Source: Holtermannia corniformis
Taxonomy: Eukaryota > Basidiomycota > Tremellomycetes > Holtermanniales
Length of the DNA: 64,000 nucleotides
Assembly: GCA_001599935.1 (NCBI GenBank)
Contig: BCIJ01000002.1
Location: forward strand, 285,811 to 349,810
Direction: 5' to 3'
Made by a program: the position numbers and the translations under genes. This document shows, piece after piece, positions 24,249 through 35,608 of the stretch (positions within the stretch are counted from its first letter, which is position 1; each line of letters starts with the position of its first letter). The notes below the pieces were generated by a model. It did no database searches. It saw only the letters and a list, made by a program, of their open reading frames with translations, and had not been told where the DNA came from.

Positions 24249-25194
24249 GGATCTCCCTAGCCTTTGGCGATGCAGCAGCCCGTCAAGAACCATGGTACTT
24301 CACCGTTGTGATTGAGGAAGGTTATACTGGGAGTGAAGACAGGCGATTTGCTAGTATTCGTATTGTGCTGTACGTGGATTGAACGAAATGAAATATTCAG
24401 ACAAGTCTGGAGGGCACAAAAATTGCGCTTGCAATCATGAGGATGTGCGGCTACTCCAGTTGCGCAGAATGACTATTCAGACATCCGCCTTCTACGCATG
24501 TGAGCCCAACCCTGCCGATGCCGCCGTCGAGATCAGGTCTTACCCACGCGTCATGGATGGTCGCGATGGTCATCTGTCTTCGGCGTGACATGAAGCGTAG
24601 CCGCAACGAAGCAGAGGTAGAGAGGGCCCAGGCGCCTCACAGGCTGCAGCCAGAGTGACCCATGCCAAATCAGAAGGATCAATGTAGCACTGGTCATCAG
24701 GTGAACTGCGTTTCTTCGTCGATCGATAGGGACGAGTACCCCCTGGCAGTAGTCCCCAAAGCAGTCAGTTCCCAACGGCAGCTAAAGTCCGAGCTTGCCC
24801 AAACCTAGCAAGATGTGGATGGAAGCTGTTCATCTGGAGAACTCACGCAAGTGCCCAACATTATGTGACCCAAAAAGCCGGAGTTCCGAATCCGAGCCCA
24901 GGACGTCCGGCTTCCGGACTCGTTAGCTCAGACGTGCTTGCGGTGTCAAGCTGGTGAGGACCTAGGATGCTGAATGTCTCTGAAAGGCAAAGGCACAAGG
25001 TCTAGCTACTACTTGTGCTCCAACCCATCAAGCAGCATCTCGTGCAAGGTAGTGGTAGTCGCAACTCACAACCGGTTGATAGCCATGTCAGCCATCTGAT
25101 CACGGTCGATCATTGACCACAGACAGGCGTAAGCCGAACCTGACAAACTCGCCCATCTACACACAGACTGCGTCCATCCCAACAACACCACTTG
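24249..25194. other. Intergenic, no gene seen
   Basis: Nearly 950 bases with no convincing exon. It probably contains the 3' UTR of protein B and the promoter of the gene that starts near 25195. Confidence 0.4.
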
Positions 25195-27115
25195 ATGAGT
25201 ATACTGAAACGACCGAGCGCTCAAAGCGGAGCCCCGTCATACCACAGTACGCAACTGACCGTGGACTCTGATGCTGGATGCCTTTAACTGACCTCCACTT
25301 GAACAGCTCCGGAGGAATGAGCCCGTATGCCTGACAGGCCATCAATGTTTACGTCGCTCATGTGTTCAGCACCTTGCCACATGGCCTCTACACCATCCGC
25401 TGCCCGTCGCCTCCGGAAGACGGATCTCTGTCGATGGCTGTATGGTCAAGAGTCGAGGCGTTGTATGAGACCTGCCAGCAAAGGCTCTCCACCATCTATA
25501 GTGGCACCGAGCCCGTCGGAGAAGGGCCGCATTGGATCGCAGATGGCGTTGAGGGCGAGGTTTTCCAACAGTGAGTCCGGTTTCTGATTAAGCCGGCTTG
25601 TTAAGGAAAAGGTTTGTGAGGACGAAACAAGAGGGGTGGGCGACGTTCGTGTGGCACCAGGGCACGGTGACATACACTGGGGACCCGAGCACAGTACATG
25701 AGAACGTAACCGCCGCGGTAAGATCAGTGTATGAACGTTTCATGAGCCTAACCACCGCAGCTCACTTCTTACGTACGACAGCAACTCATCTCGCAATTGC
25801 AAAGAGCCCCTCCACTTCCAGGTCTGCTCGAAGAGAATATGCAAAGGCATTGCGCGGGCGACCCCGCGAAGCGGGGTGAAGCGCTGTACGAGATTCTTTT
25901 TGAAAATGTTGGTGACACAGGCAGGCTAGCTGATGCTAATATGGGAACGCAGCATGGGTCGGCAGCAACGGAAATCCCATCGGTATGGGAAGACCAGCGT
26001 CGTCGACCGATCGTGAACGATCAGATCCGCGAGGCGGATGGGCTCATAGTCGCTCGGTCCAACCCACACGCCTTACTCCTCGCAGTTGAGGTGTCTTATG
26101 CAAACGAGAGCTTAGTGGAAGTATCCAGGGAAACGAGCATGTGGGGGCGGCATGGTATGTCGAGCCACTCTCTGTGTGGCTGGGTAAGCTCACATACGCG
26201 TGATATATAGCAGCCTTCGCACTAGGTCTCAAAATCGACAGCAGTGAAAAAACCAACGCACTCGACCCGTGCGCGGTGTTGTTTATCGCCATGAAGGAGA
26301 TTCGATCCGACGACGACGAAGCGGGCACACCGGATCACTTATTGGCCAAGCAATACCACGTAGGTCGATCGGCGGGGTTCAGGGTCCAACCGTTGGAGAA
26401 CTATGCGAAGTATGCCAGGCTCGTCGTAAGTGATACCGGATTAACGCGTTCTACTCTGACACCTTCAAAGCAATTTAAGCCGCTTCTCGAACAAGTCGAT
26501 AGATCCGGTTCGGCTCCGCGCACGGCGTCATCATGGTTTGCATCCCAGGACCACTACGATCTCGTCGAAGGCGAAACCGATCTGTCCCTCCCCTTCACCG
26601 ATGGGCTTCTTACAGCCATTGGGTGCTTCAACTATAAACACGACGCCTCCATCTCATCTATGGACGCTCGAGCATATCTGCAATCCTTGTCGGACGCGCA
26701 ATTCGAGTTCATCCAATCATTCTCGCTTGACATGTCGCTCGTCCGCATTCGAGAGATGATCTTGAAGGCCTGTCTGAATCAATGGATCCGCAATGAGCTC
26801 CCCCGGGACGCTCTGCGGCGAGAATTCACATATGTGAGCAACCTCCACGAGGCCGCTAGGCAGCGAGCCAAGCGGAAGATCCATCCCGGTGATGAATCAC
26901 CCGTCCCATCTGTCGGTGTTGCCGAAGGGTCGCGCCAAGGAGTCAGCCCGCCACAGCTGTCCTCGGCCTAAAGAACCAAGACAGAAGCTCAAAAGGCCTA
27001 TGACAAGAGGAGGAAGAAGGAGCAGAGGGTGAAGAAGACGAAGGTCAAAAGGGACCGCGAGGCGTCCGGTAGGCTCGCGAGCATTGTTCAAGCGTACCGG
27101 GATGATGTAGACTAG
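25195..27115 (+). CDS. Multi-exon protein with PD-(D/E)XK/Uma2-like segment, function unknown
   Basis: Exons from about 25335 are consistent: YTIRCPSPPEDGSLSMAVWS to EVFQQ, then KRFVRTKQEGWATFVWHQG, LTSYVRQQLISQLQRAPPLP, NDQIREADGLIVARS with LLLAVEVSYANESLVEVSRE, and after an intron FALGLKI...VLFIAMKEI. EADG plus a hydrophobic strand ending EVS resembles the Uma2-type nuclease fold, but the final Lys is Ser (Glu at 26088-26090, Ser at 26094-26096), so it may be inactive. An upstream exon MSILKRPSAQSG (25195) is only tentative. A TAA at 26969 interrupts the frame, yet the same frame resumes as TKTEAQKAYDKRRKKEQRVK and stops at 27115. An intron ending AAGACAG would remove the TAA. The gene sits inside the membrane-protein cluster. 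Confidence 0.55.
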
Positions 27116-27362
27116 CGGCAATGAGGTCCATGCTACCGTTGGTATCACGCCAGATTGTCCGTAGCCTCAGACGCGGTTTGCAAAGTTTCTGGCTGTGCGA
27201 TGTGGAATCAGGTGGTTGTATGCGATTGTCGCAGACTCGGTCTTTGCATTCCATTCGGCACCCAATCAGCGACTCCTGTCTCGTGTGTCGTGCAATTAAT
27301 TGTCACTCTCCCTGGCAAGGTCACCCCCCATGGTGATACATCGATCACTTATCGCGCTTGAA

Positions 27363-27690
27363 ATGCTTGGACTTGTTGTTTGTGCGCAATGCAACATCTC
27401 ACAAGTCACTTTGACTGACGGTCTCGGACGTCTGCCGCTCTTTGCCGCACCTCTGAGATCGTAGGCGGCGGCAACGGACACTGGATCAGAGGTAATGCTA
27501 GAAAAGTTTAGGCTCTGCGGTGTCGCGCAGGTCCGTGTCGTCTTCCAGCATCAAGCGCGCGACCTCGATGCCGTGCCGAATCTCAATGAAACCACGGAGA
27601 GACAGCGGGCAGAGCCGCCCCAGGGGGGGGGAGGGCAGGGCTGGGGAAGTAGTAGATTCAGGCGTGTTTGTAAGGTGCAGGCGCAATCAT
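27363..27690 (+). pseudogene. Decayed 5' copy of the membrane-protein C gene
   Basis: Bases about 27387-27640 match 28012-28250 at the DNA level, for example CAAGTCACTTTGACTGACGG against CAAGTCACCTTCACTGACGG, then the GGCGGCGGCAA block, then GTCGTCTTCCAGCAT against GTCGTCTTCCAAGAC. The copy starts with a signal-peptide-like ATG (27363, MLGLVVCAQ), but its exon 2 frame reads into TAG (GCACCTCTGAGATCGTAG). The membrane and tail exon is missing. It is therefore a partial, broken duplicate lying directly upstream of the intact gene. Confidence 0.65.
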
Positions 27691-27953
27691 AATGAGGAAT
27701 TCAGACTTCAGCGCGATGGGCGAATTTCTCACCTCCCCCAACCGTCACCTTATACAACCAAAGGTCTAGGTCTAGTCGCGAACACAGATTCCCCGAAAGG
27801 CTGCCTTGCTTCACACCAGACGACACAGCAAAGAACGAAAGGAACTCGCCTAGCCCCGTCCTTTGCGTCTCCTTTGACATTCCGTCCAACGCCGATTCGC
27901 GGTTTGCATCTCCTGCCCTACCCAACCGCCTCTGCCCCTTCCAAGACCTCCCT

Positions 27954-28711
27954 ATGCTCCTGCATTCCGCACTTCTCGTGCTTCTCAGTCTCTGTTTCAC
28001 GGTGGGCCGTGAGATGTCCAACAAGTCACCTTCACTGACGGATCCGGTCTGCAGGCTCTTGCGGCGCCTTTGGGATCGCCGGCGGCGGCAAGGGATGCTG
28101 GAATAGCGGTGAGATTCAAAGAGTTTGGCTTTGCAGAGAGGCCTGACGTGTTCGATAGCCTCAAGTCGTCTTCCAAGACGAAGCGCGCCACCTCGACGCC
28201 ATGCCCTTCCTCCAGGAAACCACTGGGAAATTGCCCCGAGTCGGGTGTGAGTTCCTGCTCTGAAGCTGCTCCAGAAACTAATGGCGTATAACGCATAGTA
28301 CTGGGTGTACCCTTTGCGGCGGTGGGTTGCCTGGGACGACTCTTCTATAGTCGTCGTCGGAAATACGACCCGCACTACTCGTATGGCCATGGCCATTACG
28401 GTGCATACCCTCAGTACACCGGACAGAACCAGTCAGCGTACTCTGTGCAGTACATTGATGGTTACAGCCAAGCCCCGGTGTACTCTTACGACGCATGGGG
28501 AAATGTTCAGTGGTATCAACCACAACAGCTTCCCGCCTACGTCCCGCCCGTGAACAACGGCGCTTCTTGGTCCCCTCCTCCGCTCACTGTGCCACCTCGT
28601 ACCGCAGGAACAGGCTATCGACCCAGACACGGCGCGGTGCAAAGTCATGAGAAGCCGGTAAAGAAGAAGGTCCGGTGGGGTGATGCCCAAGCGTGGGAAT
28701 ATCAATCGTGA
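27954..28711 (+). CDS. Small type I membrane protein C with KKVRW tail
   Basis: Exon 1 (Met 27954) is a signal peptide (MLLHSALLVLLSLCFT). It splices at GTGGGC to exon 2 after CTGCAG, giving ALAAPLGSPAAARDAGIAVRF and a short ectodomain rich in Ser, Lys and Pro. Exon 3 gives a weak membrane span (VLGVPFAAVGCLGRLFY), SRRRKYDP and a long Tyr/Gln/Pro-rich tail with YPQYTGQNQSAY. The tail ends KPVKKKVRWGDAQAWEYQS. KKVRW again fits a PP1-docking motif and mirrors KKVHW at the end of protein A. The hydrophobic span is shorter than in A and B, so membrane insertion is less certain. A broken partial copy lies just upstream. Confidence 0.68.
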
Positions 28712-28831
28712 AGCCAGGAAGCTATGTCGCATGCAAATGAATGTAACCAATGTGGTATATACAATGTAACTCGCAAGCGCTCATTAGGTCGTTCAATCGT
28801 GATCCTACCAGCTCGTGACGGAAAAGCCCAT

Positions 28832-31800
28832 CTAATCGTCTTTTGATCCATTGACAGCGCCAAAGGTGGTGTCGCTTCTCGGTGTGTCCGAGCCGTCATA
28901 CTCGGGTCTATCAGGACTGACCGGTGAGAGCTTTTCATGCGCGGTTGGAGGCGGTGACGGCATCTGGCCTTGTATCGGGCTTGCGGCGCCAGTCTGCAAG
29001 TCGATGTTGGCCCTTTCCGTAGTTGGCGAGCCAGAAATTGCTTTCCCCAAGGTGATGGTCTCGGCGGAGACGACCGTCTCGTCCAACGAGGCACACGGTT
29101 GCACGCCGCTGTCGGTCACGCCATTCTGAATATCCAGCTGTACGTCTTGGCCAAAAGCTACTGTCGAGGGCCGAGGCGACGGAGACGGGGCTAGAGACCG
29201 CTCTCGGCGAGCCTTGACAGCTGCAGGTACCTCGAGGTCGTCATCAACGCCCTCCGTAGTGGTGACGATGGACGGGGCTTTGACTTGTTCGCGCGCGTCA
29301 CCAGCAGAGCTGGCTGTAGGCGACAAATGTGATTGAGGCGGGAACGCCGACGGAGGGCTGACAATCACCTCTTGTACTTCGTCGTGCTCCTTGGCGCCGG
29401 CGTTCGTAGGCTCCACAGTTGCCGTCGGGACGGTTGCGACGACGCCGACGGACAAAGTCGAGGAATCGTCCGTGAAAGGCACCTTGTCTGTCGTAGGCGT
29501 TGGCACGTACAAGGCGCGTGTTGAAGACGCGTCACCAACCTCGACTGCACCGGGAGCGCGCAACGAGCTGTTGGATGCCGGAATTGGACTGAGTGCGGGT
29601 GTGACGCTGACGAACGACTTGGGAGCATTGGGCAAGGCAACTGGTTTGCCGGGACGATCCAGACCGGCGACCGGCGCAGGCTTGATCACGCCCATCTCGT
29701 CGACCTCGGGTTCAGGTTGACGGCTACTTTGCACCGTCTCAGTATGACGCCTGCCGAAGAGCGTGGATGGCGAACGGCCTGATGTGCCGAACAAACTCAA
29801 ACGCTTTGGCGCTGCCGGTGACGGCGAGCGTTTAGTCCAAGAGCCCATAAAGTTGCGCATGCTTGGGCTCTTGCTGTGGCCCGAGATGGACGACGCACCG
29901 GGCGACATTGGGCGTATAGACGGATGGGGTGATGTCTCGAGCGGTAGGCGTGGGCTAGGCTCGGGCGCAATCGTCTCGGTGATGAGCAGCAGATTGGCTT
30001 TGACAGCAGTGCTTGCAGCCGCACAGAGGTCGAAGATGGCAAACGTCGGCCAGTGTTCGGTCACGGCCGCATCACCAGCTGCATCCTCGAAGAATGTTAG
30101 GAACGCTTCATCGACGTCGATGATGGTTGCTGATTTGACTTTGCTGGTTACTGCACGCTCGATCGGTGATGAAGCTGTCTGTTCAAGCGGCGCTCCGCCC
30201 GTCGACACTGTGCGCCTCGCGCCTGCGCGGTGCCCGTTCAGCCGTCCGAGTGCTGGAGACGGCGCGCGCTCGCTAAAGGCCTCACCAAGAGGTGCCAACG
30301 TGTCCAGCTTGGTTTCTGGCACGTCTGAACCAAAGCCCATCTGGGTAAACTCGGTCCACGAGCTCGTTCGCATATCACCCGTCGACTTCATCTTGGCGAG
30401 CGTGTTGGGGGATGGCGGCTTGCCATTGGACTCTTCACCGACGCTTTCGAGTGGGATCTGCAGTGTTGGGACATCGAGCGGTGACGACGGGCTCGCGCCG
30501 TAGGATTGTGAGCGCTTGCGTGCGTGCGTGTAGGGCGAGGGCGGTTCCGAGGGGGAAGCCGAGGGGCTGGTGAACGTCGAGATGGATCGGAAGGGGCGAT
30601 ACATGGGTTGTTGAGCGACGGCAGATGGCGTCGTTGGCGATTGCGGCCGAGAGTGACTTTGTGAACCAAGCATTTCGAGCAATCGCTTCGAGTTGTCGGC
30701 GAGGATTCCGCAATGGTCCTCGCCTGCCAACAGTCTTAGCTCGTCCAATCCTGGGTAAGGGCTTGCAAAGGCATCTGCGAGCAGTTGAGTGGGATGCGCC
30801 CGCCTCGATCGCGCACGAGATCTCTCCAAGATGATGTGCAGCGTGGTCCGGGCTTTGGTTGACGCCGGTGGTTCAGGTAGCTGTACGTCGGACGCGGCGG
30901 CCATACCGAACGGATACTCTTCGACCAACTCTAGCAGACGTGCAGGCGGGCGAGACTGCGCAGCTTGATGTCTGCGATCAGTCAGTACGGTTCAGTCACA
31001 CAGCTCGGTACCGACCTGATCCACGCCAAGAAGACGTGCTCAAAGGCCTTGCCGGCTCGTTGCCATTCGTCATAGAATTCTTTCCAGCCTCGACTCTGCG
31101 TCTCCCAAACGTCGGCACAGCCCACGATGTACCATCCCCAGACCCTGCTGAGCCTTGCGACGCTCATGGCGTTGACGTCGACGAAGCCTGCGATGGCGCC
31201 AAAGAGTTCAAGCACGGCGGCGAGGTACGGGGACGAGGTCGGTGGTAGCGATGGTTCAAGAATCGTAGCGTAGGCCGAGGCAGGATACGACGATGCGTGC
31301 TCGGCCTGGACAAAGTCGACATACCACCTCCACGGTGCGTCCGTGCCGGCTGATGCGAGCGAGTTGAGCTTGCCGCCAATCCCACCTTGACCGAGCCTGA
31401 CGCGGCGCAGGGCCCATCTGATAGCCTCGCCCAGGTCGTGCGGTTGCGTTGTCCATTCCACCATCTTTGCGAGCTCGCCGGGAGCAGATGATGGCACGTT
31501 AGGAAACGACGGAGCGAGGTCCGGGCGTAGAGATACGACAAAGAGCGCCAACAGCCTTTGCTGAGCGTCCACATCAGACTGTATCCGATACGGCATCAGT
31601 AGGCCAGGCGTCTCGAGCCCTAAAGACATTAGCGCGGTCTGACGATCCCGACGCAAACTGACCGATGACACGCAGCCGTGCACCAAACACCTTGCACGCT
31701 TCGGCGACCTCGCCAGCGGCCAGCTTGAGCTTTTGCAACTTTGTCTTCTCTGCATCCGACAACTCGATAGTGCCGATACCCGCCGTCGCTGGCCCACTAT

Positions 31801-32074
31801 CGAGCGCACGGCCCTCGTCCAAGTCCAAGCTCAACAGCTCAAACTTGCGTTCCACGGGCGTCTGACGACCACTCGAGGGTAGCGTCAGCACATTCTTGCT
31901 ACCCCTCGACCTGATCCGAGCCAGACCAGACGCTTGGAGCTGCTTCGGGGACCGGATTGACGATGACCGGGATGATTTGGCTGATGATTCGACGTCGTGG
32001 CTCGCGTCGAGTGCCGGCGGCGCCGTCTTTTGCGATTGCTTTTTGCGAGTGAGGCGCGAGAGGAAGGATGGCAT
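28832..32074 (-). CDS. Msb1/Mug8-type (DUF1708) polarity protein
   Basis: The first exon starts at Met 32074 (MPSFLSRLTRKKQ), a basic Ser-rich leader, followed by a helix (KLQKLKLAAGEVAEACKVFG). The conserved domain spans about 31620-30930: GLETPGLLMPYRIQSDVDAQ, QQRLLALFVVSLRPDLAP, YATILEPSLPPTSSPYLAAV, LELFGAIAGFVDVNAMSVARL and GKAFEHVFLAWIR. These match the Msb1 N-terminal, RhoGAP-like domain of fungi. The long last exon (28832 to about 30950) is Ser/Pro-rich and likely disordered. Family members act in Cdc42/Rho1 signalling and bud or tip growth; a GAP activity is not established. The stop faces that of the membrane-protein C gene 120 bases away. Confidence 0.8.
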
Positions 32075-32234
32075 GGTCTAGAGAGTGAACCGAGCACAGT
32101 GCAGCATTGCCTGTGCGGTCAACGAGGAAAAGGGCGGGCAAAGCACGAGCCAGAGTGGGGACGACCTTGCCCTCGTCCACGTGGCCGTTCGAGGCGGCGG
32201 TTGTGGTCCATCGTACAAATACATCAGAGCCGGC

Positions 32235-35134
32235 TCAGACGATCACGTCTTGCTCGAGCTGGCCAGCATCTGCCCACCGTACCCCCTCGGCTGACTCAAC
32301 CGTCAGGTCGTTGCGCCCATCGGTTGCGGAGACGTCAAAGCCACCGCCACCTCGGTGCTGCTGCTCTTCTTCGGCGACTTGCAGCGGCACCTGCGCCGCG
32401 TCTGGTTCGTGCGGCTGCAACGCCTCGACCGGGTCCTCTTCGCCTTCTTCCAACTCCTCGTCTTCATAGTAGAAATCCTTCGCAGTGTCAGTGCGGACGC
32501 GCCTAAGCGAGACGAGCACAAACCATGTCGCCATCTTCCAAAGACGCCAGCCGCTGCGTGGCCGTCAACGTCTGCAGTCCAAGCCATGACCCAACTCACA
32601 GCATACTCGAGGAATAAACGCATCATATATGCTTGCAGATCTTGGATTCGGAACATGCGCTGCACAAAGCATTGCTGGCACACTGGTCAGCAGCGATCGG
32701 GCCATGTACAGCCAACGCACCCCGTTCCGGGCAAGCGCTTTCGCGACCTCGTCAAAGCCGCCCGCTGGATCCTCTGGTGTCCCGCGGAAGCTGCTTCAAT
32801 GTCAGGCCCGTCTGTGAGCAATCAGAACAGCACTGACAATGCGAGAATGTCGGCAAGGTCGGTAAAGTCGAGCTTGGCGGGCACATACATGAACCACCTC
32901 GGATCGTGAGCTAAAGGCAGACGTGCCAAGAGTGAGCTCACGGGATGAGGTGTGGCTGGAACCATTCGGTAAAGATGCCAGCTTTGATGACCATCGAGTT
33001 GGTGCTCATCAACCGACGGAAGCGACCGCTGGGATCCTCAGTATGGTCCGTACACACTCAAACGTAGCGATACCCACCTCCAGCCATTGCCATCGATATC
33101 AAACAGAAACTTGTGCTGGTTCAGTTCCGCCGCCGACTGATACTGAGCAAAATCGATCTCGTCTCTATCCCACATCAGTCTTCACAAGCAAAGTCGGCCA
33201 ACTCACCGCATAGCCTGACACGTCCCGTCCTCATCCGAGCACTGCAAAGGCTGACCGGCAAGCTTCATGTCGAAATAAAACTCTGTTAGATCGGCCACGG
33301 TCATTTCCTCTGAACGTGACTTGAGTCGCCCGCCGCTCTCGTCTTCGCGGTCGGGTGCGAGGACCGAGACGAGATCGTCCGTGTCGTCATTGGCAAAGTG
33401 GTGCAGTCGGATCCGGTGCGCGTCGCGCCAGGGCACGTCTTTTGTCATTTCAGAGATGCCGGTCGTGCTCCCACGCTGTCGTGTTAGCTGTAGTCAGGTG
33501 AAAGAATGTCGACGCACCCAGGCAAGACGGTCATCTAGCTTGTCTTCCCATACCGGATCACGCCCTTTAGGGTCGGCAAATTGGTCGAGTGGTGTGATCA
33601 AAATGTCCGAGCTGGATCGTATCAGTACATGCTCAAACTCGGGTCGCACTATACTTTAGTGATGTCCTGGCCAAGCTAAAGACGGGCAGCAGCTGCGTAT
33701 GGGGCCGGGGGTGCGAGTCAGGGCCGTGCTTTTCCAACGTCAAGCCGTGAAGCGGGATGAGATACGGGTCTGAGCCGTGCTCAGCTCCGCGCTCAATCTC
33801 CTGATACCAAACCCACTCTGGCAGAGATCACTAGCCTCGACGCCGTCATAGATGAAGCTCTTGCCCTCGTAGAACTTTGGGTTGCGTCGAAGGTTCGAGT
33901 TGGGCGCACAGCTTCGTGACCAGCGAATGTTAGGGTCGTCCGTCTCTTTCAGGTGTTGGGTATCTGAGCGCGGTCAGCGCTGCTCGGTTTGCAAGGGTTG
34001 CGTACGTTCGCCGCGCAGACCTAGGTCGACGAGCGAGCTGCGCCGCGCCCAGGACAGGTAGATTTGGGGTTGGTCAAAGATGGAGAAGGTCGCGCGGAGG
34101 TTGGGCAGAAACCTTGCAAAGGCTTTCACCAGGCTGGGTGTCATCAGCACACTGAGACGACACATTGATCTGTGGCCTCACGAAGACGCATCAATGGCGC
34201 GAAGCCATGTTCCAGCCCACTTGAGGCCCGCCTTGTCTTTCATCTGCACCGCATTAGCCTGGCCACCACGCAGACATTGCAACCCACCTCAATGTCAACC
34301 CTGCCGTCCTCGACCACGAGCGTAAACGTCTCTGGCAAGTTTTCGACCTCTTGCAACCGCTTCCGCATCTCGTCCTTTGGCAACGCCCAGAACGGCGCCA
34401 GGTCCAGATTGATGCGGTCATACTCGTCCGGCAGGACCATTTCGTGCGTGACGACAAAGTCCCACCAGACGTCGAAGCCCTTTGGTGGGCGCCGACCGTA
34501 GCGGCGTTGATACTCTTTCACGGCCTGGCCCAGGGTTCGCGACTGGCGAGAGATGAGCTCTTCCCATCGCTTTTCGCCGAGCTCGAGGAGGAGGGGAATC
34601 GGATGGGATGCGTCGGGATCGGTATTGAGCACGAGATGGCCGGTGGACGAGTAATGGTGGTGATGTCTTGGAGCGACATGAGGCCGGGAGGTAGTCGAGC
34701 TCGTGTTTGTTGGTCGCAGTCGTTCAAGTGCGGTATGGTACGCTGCAGATTGCTCAAGCCGACGTCGTCTCGCGAGCTGTCGACTGACCTTCGACGGGGC
34801 TCACAAAGTTGCACACGTTGTCAATCACTGGCACGGTCCTCTTGGCCCACCGCAGTTCGCCAAGCTGCAAAGCCGGCGGAAGCCTCTTGTCTTCCGACAC
34901 GACTCGCAGCAGCAGACCCACAATCGACAAGCCCAGCAACCAGATCAGCAGTCTTCTCGGAGACTGCGTGACCCTCCATAACCGAGGAGGAAGCCATGCT
35001 CTGGACGCTACCGGGGCCGTCGAGATGGTGTTGGAGATGCGACGGCCAGAGTTGTGGCTCGTGAGCGGATGGGTCGAGGGGNGCTGGGGNACCGTGCCCG
35101 ACCCAGAGTCGGACGCCTTGTGACGCGACAGCAT
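32235..35134 (-). CDS. GT90/CAP10-type glycosyltransferase, type II Golgi membrane protein
   Basis: The family transfers xylose or related sugars onto capsule and wall glycans. The N-terminus (Met 35134) has a membrane span (LLIWLLGLSIVGLLLRVV), then luminal exons with AVKEYQRRYGRRPPKGFDVW, PQIYLSWARRSSLV, ILITPLDQFADPKGRD, KLDDRLAWRGSTTG split by an intron at AW/RG, WRDAHRIRLHHF, QHKFLFDIDGNGWS, MYVPAKLDFTDLADILAL and FRIQDLQAYMMRLFLEYA. These are the ordered GT90 blocks. A last intron (GTTTGT to GCGAAG) joins DGDM to DFYYEDEELEEGEEDPVEAL and a stop at 32235; without it the protein would end at 32503. Two N bases (35082 and 35090) lie in the first exon, so residues near 15-18 are unknown. 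Confidence 0.85.
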
Positions 35135-35608
35135 CTGTCGCTGTGTTTAGCACTGCTCGACATTGCCGAGCTCTGGGTCTGTGCTCACGTTTGCCAGTGT
35201 GCACGCTCTCGCCTGCTGTTCACCGTTGCAACATGCACAGCCTCTCGCCCAGAGTCCCAAGCACGTCGTCGTTGACGTGGGTCGAGAGAGAGCTTGGACA
35301 CTGGGCGAGGCCTACTGGCGAGACTGTCAGGGCCACCACCGCCCTTCTGCCGGGCCGTGGCGACAGACTGGTTTCCCGAGGCGAGGCCGCGGAGACTCTG
35401 CGAATGCGTGGTCAAGCTATAGCTATTCCTATGGCTCACAGTCGTGCTGCTGCCTGGCGGAGGATTGCTCGAGTGATAGGTAAGACACTAGGGGATCAAC
35501 ACGCGCTATGCATACAATGAGGAACAAGGGCTGAACAAAGTTGACAGGACCGGACGCAGTGGCAACTAGACGGTGAGGGAGCGAAGGGTGGAAAGGTGAA
35601 AGCACAGC
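35135..35608. promoter_or_regulatory. Upstream region of the GT90 gene
   Basis: This 474-base stretch lies between the GT90 start and the stop of the next minus-strand gene. Overlapping frames on the plus strand look random. Confidence 0.4.
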
